Part shown: positions 6,233-9,309 of the stretch, in pieces
Layout: every line of letters starts with the position of its first letter
Position numbering within the stretch: position 1 is the first letter of the stretch
Assembly: GCA_046049675.1 (NCBI GenBank)
Contig: JBJORA010000054.1
Location: 1 to 9,309 of the forward strand
Length of the DNA: 9,309 bases
DNA from: CAIXQW01 sp046049675
Lineage (GTDB): Bacteria; Bacteroidota; Bacteroidia; Chitinophagales; Chitinophagaceae
Reading direction: 5' to 3'
The notes under the pieces: model-generated
Told to the model about the DNA's origin: nothing
The model's database searches: none
Seen by the model: only the letters and a program-made list of their open reading frames with translations
Made by a program: the position numbers and the translations under genes

Positions 6233-7366
6233 TTACACACCTATGCGAATAACATCTTTGCTATAGCGTTGCTTTATGGCATCTACTGTTTGGTATAGCT
6301 TTACCATTTCTTGCGTGTCTTCAAAAAGATTAATTTGATAATTGCCCCGCACCAAGCCGCCAAACTTTACACCAATAAGGCGTATGCGCATACGACGTTC
6401 GTACACTTTTTCGAATAGCTCTAATACATAGCGGCGCAATACATGGTCGCAAGCGGTATAGGGTATGCGGCATTGCTGTGTATGTGTATCAAAATTGTTG
6501 TATCTAATTTTTATGGTTACTACACTTGTTAGCCACTGCTCTTGTCGCAATTGATAACTTAGTTTTTCTACCATACGCAATAGCATACGACGCATCATAT
6601 GGATATCGGTACTATCTTGGTCGAAAGTGGTTTCGCTGCTTATGCTTTTACGTTCGCTGTATTGCTGCACAGGATTATTGTCTATCCCATTGGCTTTGCG
6701 CCATAGTTCTATACCATTTTTACCCAGCATACTATGCATAGCATCCATCGGCATTTCGGCAAGGGTTTGTATTTTACGTATACCTACACGGCACAAAAAC
6801 TGGTAAGTAACATCGCCTACCATTGGAATTTTTTTTACCGATAATGGATATAAAAATGGCAATACATGTGCTTCGTCTATATGCAGTTTACCGGCGGGCT
6901 TGCTTTCGCTAGTAGCCATTTTGCTTACGGTTTTATTTACCGAAAGGCCAAAGCTTATGGGCAGGCCTGTTTCTTTGGTAACGCGTTGTGTTAGTTCGTG
7001 CGTCCATTTATAGCAACCAAAAAATTTATCGAGGCCTGTAATGTCTAAGTAAAATTCATCTACACTCGCTTTTTCCATAACGGGTGCACGCTCTTGAATA
7101 ATATCGGTAACGAGGCGGCTTTGCTTGCTATACAAATCCATATCGCCTCTAATAATTTTTGCTTGCGGACAAAGACGCAAAGCCATTTTCATTGGCATGG
7201 CACTGCGCACACCAAAAGCACGTGCTTCGTAACTACAGCTTGCCACCACACCGCGGTCGGCACTACCACCAATAATAAGTGGCAGGCCATTGAGTGCGCT
7301 ATTTTGCAAGCGTTCGCAGCTTACAAAAAAACTGTCGAGATCCATATGTACTACATTGCGCGTCAT
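6233..7366 (-). CDS. dinB: DNA polymerase IV (Y-family)
   Basis: Y-family translesion polymerase of 377 residues, near the usual length. Palm: VHMDLDSFF with D9 and D11, steric-gate-position F14, and SVDEFYLD with catalytic D103 and E104. SYEARAFGVRSAMP (45-58) is the fingers signature. NKTVSKMATSESKPAG (144-159) matches the NK-x2-AK-x-AS-x3-KP-x-G motif, and IPMVGDV (180-186) starts the helix-hairpin-helix of the thumb. The little-finger domain covers about 240-340. The end carries QINLF (344-348), a canonical beta-clamp binding motif. All catalytic acids are present, unlike ImuB. It is the first gene of an operon with the downstream DnaE. An AAGG lies 7 bases before the ATG. Damage-inducible control is likely from the family but not shown by sequence; an inverted repeat at 7412-7436 is a candidate operator. 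Confidence 0.95.
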   Translation of the reverse strand: MTRNVVHMDLDSFFVSCERLQNSALNGLPLIIGGSADRGVVASCSYEARAFGVRSAMPMKMALRLCPQAKIIRGDMDLYSKQSRLVTDIIQERAPVMEKASVDEFYLDITGLDKFFGCYKWTHELTQRVTKETGLPISFGLSVNKTVSKMATSESKPAGKLHIDEAHVLPFLYPLSVKKIPMVGDVTYQFLCRVGIRKIQTLAEMPMDAMHSMLGKNGIELWRKANGIDNNPVQQYSERKSISSETTFDQDSTDIHMMRRMLLRMVEKLSYQLRQEQWLTSVVTIKIRYNNFDTHTQQCRIPYTACDHVLRRYVLELFEKVYERRMRIRLIGVKFGGLVRGNYQINLFEDTQEMVKLYQTVDAIKQRYSKDVIRIGV

Positions 7367-7373
7367 TTGCTAG

Positions 7374-7377
7374 CCTT
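7374..7377 (-). promoter_or_regulatory. Ribosome binding site of dinB
   Basis: AAGG on the minus strand, 7 bases before the ATG at 7366. It supports this start, which also gives the full MDLDSFF motif at the usual distance from the N-terminus. Confidence 0.45.
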
Positions 7378-7411
7378 GTTGATGTATGCTTATTGCTTAT
7401 GAATTTAGCAT

Positions 7412-7436
7412 TGGCAATTGCGTTGTGCAATGGCAA
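7412..7436. promoter_or_regulatory. Inverted repeat upstream of dinB, candidate operator
   Basis: TGGCAATTGC (7412-7421) and GCAATGGCAA (7427-7436) pair at 8 of 10 positions around a 5-bp spacer. It lies 45 bp upstream of the dinB start. Spacing and symmetry fit a dimeric repressor site such as a LexA/S24-type regulator, but no known SOS box sequence is matched. Confidence 0.35.
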
Positions 7437-7450
7437 TAGGCAGCTATGCT

Positions 7451-7579
7451 CGAGAGGTAGTAGCTTTTTTTACAGCCACCATATACAAGACATGGCATAT
7501 CTAGTATATGGTGGCCTAGCGCGATATAGTATGTATTTACACAACTATACCCACGCCTAAAAGCCCTCCGAGAGGTAGT
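7451..7579. repeat. Direct-repeat-bounded segment, MITE-like or structured
   Basis: An 11-bp repeat CGAGAGGTAGT occurs at 7451-7461 and 7569-7579. Just inside it lie GCTTTT (7463-7468) and its inverse AAAAGC (7559-7564). Within are the 41-bp palindrome (7475-7515) and a stem TATAGT (7525-7530) with ACTATA (7544-7549). This layout resembles a small non-coding mobile element with target duplication, or a structured RNA. The terminal inverted repeats are short, so the call is tentative. Confidence 0.4.
7475..7515. repeat. 41-bp imperfect palindrome
   Basis: GCCACCATATAC (7475-7486) pairs perfectly over 12 bp with GTATATGGTGGC (7504-7515). Inside, after a mismatch, AGA pairs with TCT, then after another mismatch AT with AT, leaving a GGC loop. 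It is the strongest hairpin in the window. No T-run follows on the plus strand. Confidence 0.8.
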
Positions 7580-7620
7580 GCTTATGCACCAATAAATTCA
7601 GGAACAAAGCTATACTAAAA

Positions 7621-7668
7621 TGTATCAATGTAGATTGCATTTGAGGGGATAAATTGTATCAAAGTAGA
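7621..7668. repeat. 14-bp direct repeat before the propeller gene
   Basis: TGTATCAATGTAGA (7621-7634) and TGTATCAAAGTAGA (7655-7668) differ at one base and are 34 bp apart, about three helical turns. They end 17 bp before the ATG at 7686 and could be paired regulator sites. Confidence 0.45.
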
Positions 7669-7673
7669 AAGGG
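7666..7673 (+). promoter_or_regulatory. Ribosome binding site of the propeller gene
   Basis: AGAAAGGG, 12 bases before the ATG at 7686. The spacing is a little long, but no similar site precedes the next in-frame ATG at 7728. It overlaps the second copy of the 14-bp direct repeat. Confidence 0.4.
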
Positions 7674-7685
7674 CAAAAAACTTAT

Positions 7686-9309
7686 ATGCTTATTCGTTCT
7701 ATTAAACAAACAACTGTAACTTTACTTATGCTTAGAACGCTAGTCCTCTATATAACTTACGGCTTGCTGCTTAGTATAGTTTGTGCTACAAATAAAGCCA
7801 ATGCCCAAAACTTTGAGTGGTTGCGACTAATGCGTGGATCTAGTTCAATGGTGGATATTAGAGATGTATGTACTGACAATTACAGTAATGTATATATAGC
7901 AGGCGAATTTACTGGCACAATATTACACCCTACAACCAATGTTACGCTACTTACTAATCTTGGCATAAGGGATGGGTTTATTGCAAAATTTACTAGCTCT
8001 GGCAATCTAATTTGGATAAAGCAACTTGGCGGTTCAGGCTTAATCAGGCCAAATGCAATCCAAGTAGACAACTACAATAAAGTGTACTTAACCGGCTCGT
8101 TTAAAGACACTGTTGTATTCTCAACAGCATCACCTCAATTTACATTAGTCGATACACAAGGAGTCGCATTTTTAGCAAAATATGATAGTGCAGGAAATAT
8201 CAATTGGGTCTGCAATGTTGCTAATCAAACTAATCAGTCATTCAGTGCTGGCTACAGCATTTTGTGCGAAGACTCACTAATAATCCTTAGTGGCTTTGCA
8301 TACGATACCTGTAATTTTCAGTACAATGGAGGCTCCTCGCAACAGAATCACGACAATCATATTTACTACTTTGTATCTTTATTAGACAGCGGTGGCACAC
8401 CTCTGATGAACAGATTTATTGATGGTTCTGAAGATATGGCACACATTGAGGTGCACAGAGATGATGCCAAAAATTTTTATATTAGCACGATGTATGGAGC
8501 ACTTATTGATGCCGACCCTGGATTGGGAATTGTAAACTACGTTGCAGGTAGTGCCCAAGACAATGGCTTAGCCATAAAGTTGGATCCACAAGGCAATTAT
8601 CTATGGAGCAAAAATTGGGGTTCAGTATCCTACGATGAATGCCGTGGTGCAGCATGGACAGGAACCTCTCTGCTTAATGTTGGTTCTATTCAAAACTACT
8701 GTGCCATAGTTAAAAATAATGGCGATACGATCAAGCTTAATCCAACTGCTTCATTGGTAAGAAATAGCTATATCATAAGTATTGATGCTAATGGCGATTA
8801 TCAATGGGCACACTTGATGCATGGCGGATCCAACACGATAAGTGACATTCATACACTGGCAAATGGCGACTTTATAGTGAGCGGTCGTTACAGAGACTCT
8901 GTGGATGTTGGGCTAGGCAATGCTACCTTATGGCTTAAACCTTCCAATATTGGCTCATCTGGAGGTAGTGGAATCTTTGCAGCAAAATACGATATGCAGC
9001 AAAACTTGCTTTGGGTAAAACAGGTTGCCGACACTAATCTTTTCTTTGTGAATGGCCATCATATTGACGCGGCAGGCAATGTAATTATTTGCGGCCAATA
9101 TTCTGGCACCGACTCCTCCGATTTTGATCCTGGTCTTGCAACCTATAAGCGTAGGCCTTTAGCAATAGATGGCTATCTGCTCAAACTAGGCAACTGCAGT
9201 ACATCTAGCGCAACACTGCCAATCCATGCATGCGACAAGTTTCGGTCGCCGCAAAATAATATCTACGATAGTGCTGGCATATATTTAGAAAGCTATTATA
9301 ATATAGCCA
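7686..9309 (+). CDS. Secreted seven-repeat beta-propeller protein, 3' truncated
   Basis: Open for 541 codons from the ATG at 7686 to the window edge with no stop. The N-terminus is a signal peptide (hydrophobic LVLYITYGLLLSIVCA, then NANA-Q style cleavage near residue 40); a start at 7728 would give a more usual signal length, but the ribosome site favours 7686. Seven copies of a strand like NVYIAGEF occur near residues 68, 132, 198, 263, 328, 395 and 465. Most are followed by a DGFIAKF or LAKYD type strand and a W-containing one (LIWIKQLGG 108-116, YLWSKNWGS 305-313, LLWVKQVAD 441-449). This fits a seven-bladed propeller of the SBBP-like family common in Bacteroidetes cell-surface proteins. 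From 513 (IHACDKFRSP then SAGIYLESY) begins a repeat that in relatives continues with GCDS-type motifs. A type IX sorting domain would be expected past the window; this is inference. No enzyme function is claimed. Confidence 0.87.
   Translation, partial: MLIRSIKQTTVTLLMLRTLVLYITYGLLLSIVCATNKANAQNFEWLRLMRGSSSMVDIRDVCTDNYSNVYIAGEFTGTILHPTTNVTLLTNLGIRDGFIAKFTSSGNLIWIKQLGGSGLIRPNAIQVDNYNKVYLTGSFKDTVVFSTASPQFTLVDTQGVAFLAKYDSAGNINWVCNVANQTNQSFSAGYSILCEDSLIILSGFAYDTCNFQYNGGSSQQNHDNHIYYFVSLLDSGGTPLMNRFIDGSEDMAHIEVHRDDAKNFYISTMYGALIDADPGLGIVNYVAGSAQDNGLAIKLDPQGNYLWSKNWGSVSYDECRGAAWTGTSLLNVGSIQNYCAIVKNNGDTIKLNPTASLVRNSYIISIDANGDYQWAHLMHGGSNTISDIHTLANGDFIVSGRYRDSVDVGLGNATLWLKPSNIGSSGGSGIFAAKYDMQQNLLWVKQVADTNLFFVNGHHIDAAGNVIICGQYSGTDSSDFDPGLATYKRRPLAIDGYLLKLGNCSTSSATLPIHACDKFRSPQNNIYDSAGIYLESYYNIA

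Larger units (their letters stand above)
7367..7685. other. 319-bp divergent intergenic region
   Basis: Separates dinB (leftward) from the propeller gene (rightward), so it should hold both promoters. It contains an inverted repeat at 7412-7436, a long imperfect palindrome at 7475-7515, a further stem at 7525-7549, an 11-bp direct repeat (7451-7461 and 7569-7579) and a 14-bp direct repeat (7621-7634 and 7655-7668). No convincing Bacteroidetes -33/-7 promoter pair (TTTG and TAnnTTTG) was found by eye; the nearest is TGCATTTG at about 7637-7644. No protein gene is credible here. Confidence 0.7.

Noticed and set aside
7880..8071. Minus-strand open frame inside the propeller gene
   Set aside because: The plus strand encodes clear propeller repeats over the whole stretch.

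Overview
The window reads as a Bacteroidota (Bacteroidetes) chromosome, probably Chitinophagales/Sphingobacteriales-like. The reasons are AT-rich DNA, signal peptides ending in an Ala-Gln cleavage site, a short cysteine-rich N-terminal module (C-x2-C then CGRF) known from Bacteroidetes hypothetical proteins, the Bacteroidetes type of second DnaE polymerase, and a secreted beta-propeller protein of the kind exported by type IX secretion. No species is claimed.

Left part (1-2944): three minus-strand genes of unknown function. Two are tandem paralogs encoding small secreted proteins (2440-1802 and 1727-1077), followed by a cysteine-motif protein with a TonB-C-like end (904-239). The block is bracketed by two same-orientation copies of an intergenic repeat (about 53-192 and 2676-2805). 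Each copy has a nearly identical 49-bp core followed by a hairpin whose sequence differs but whose fold is kept. A second GC-rich hairpin copy lies at 2829-2843.

Middle (2945-7366): a two-gene minus-strand operon for translesion DNA synthesis. It holds dinB (Pol IV, catalytic residues and a C-terminal QINLF clamp motif intact) and, 30 bp later, a DnaE-type polymerase of 1085 residues with intact palm aspartates, a degenerate PHP domain and an unusual hydrophilic insertion. The pair resembles the ImuB/DnaE2 mutasome in plan, but the Y-family partner looks catalytically competent and no ImuA is present.

Right part (7367-9309): a 319-bp divergent intergenic region rich in inverted and direct repeats, then a plus-strand gene running off the window. 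It encodes a signal peptide, seven beta-propeller-type repeats and the start of a Cys-containing adhesin-like repeat.

Nothing in the window proves a new defence or mobile system. The strongest leads are the repeat-bracketed three-gene block with its rapidly diverged secreted paralogs, the structured 7441-7580 segment, and the insertion in the DnaE PHP domain.
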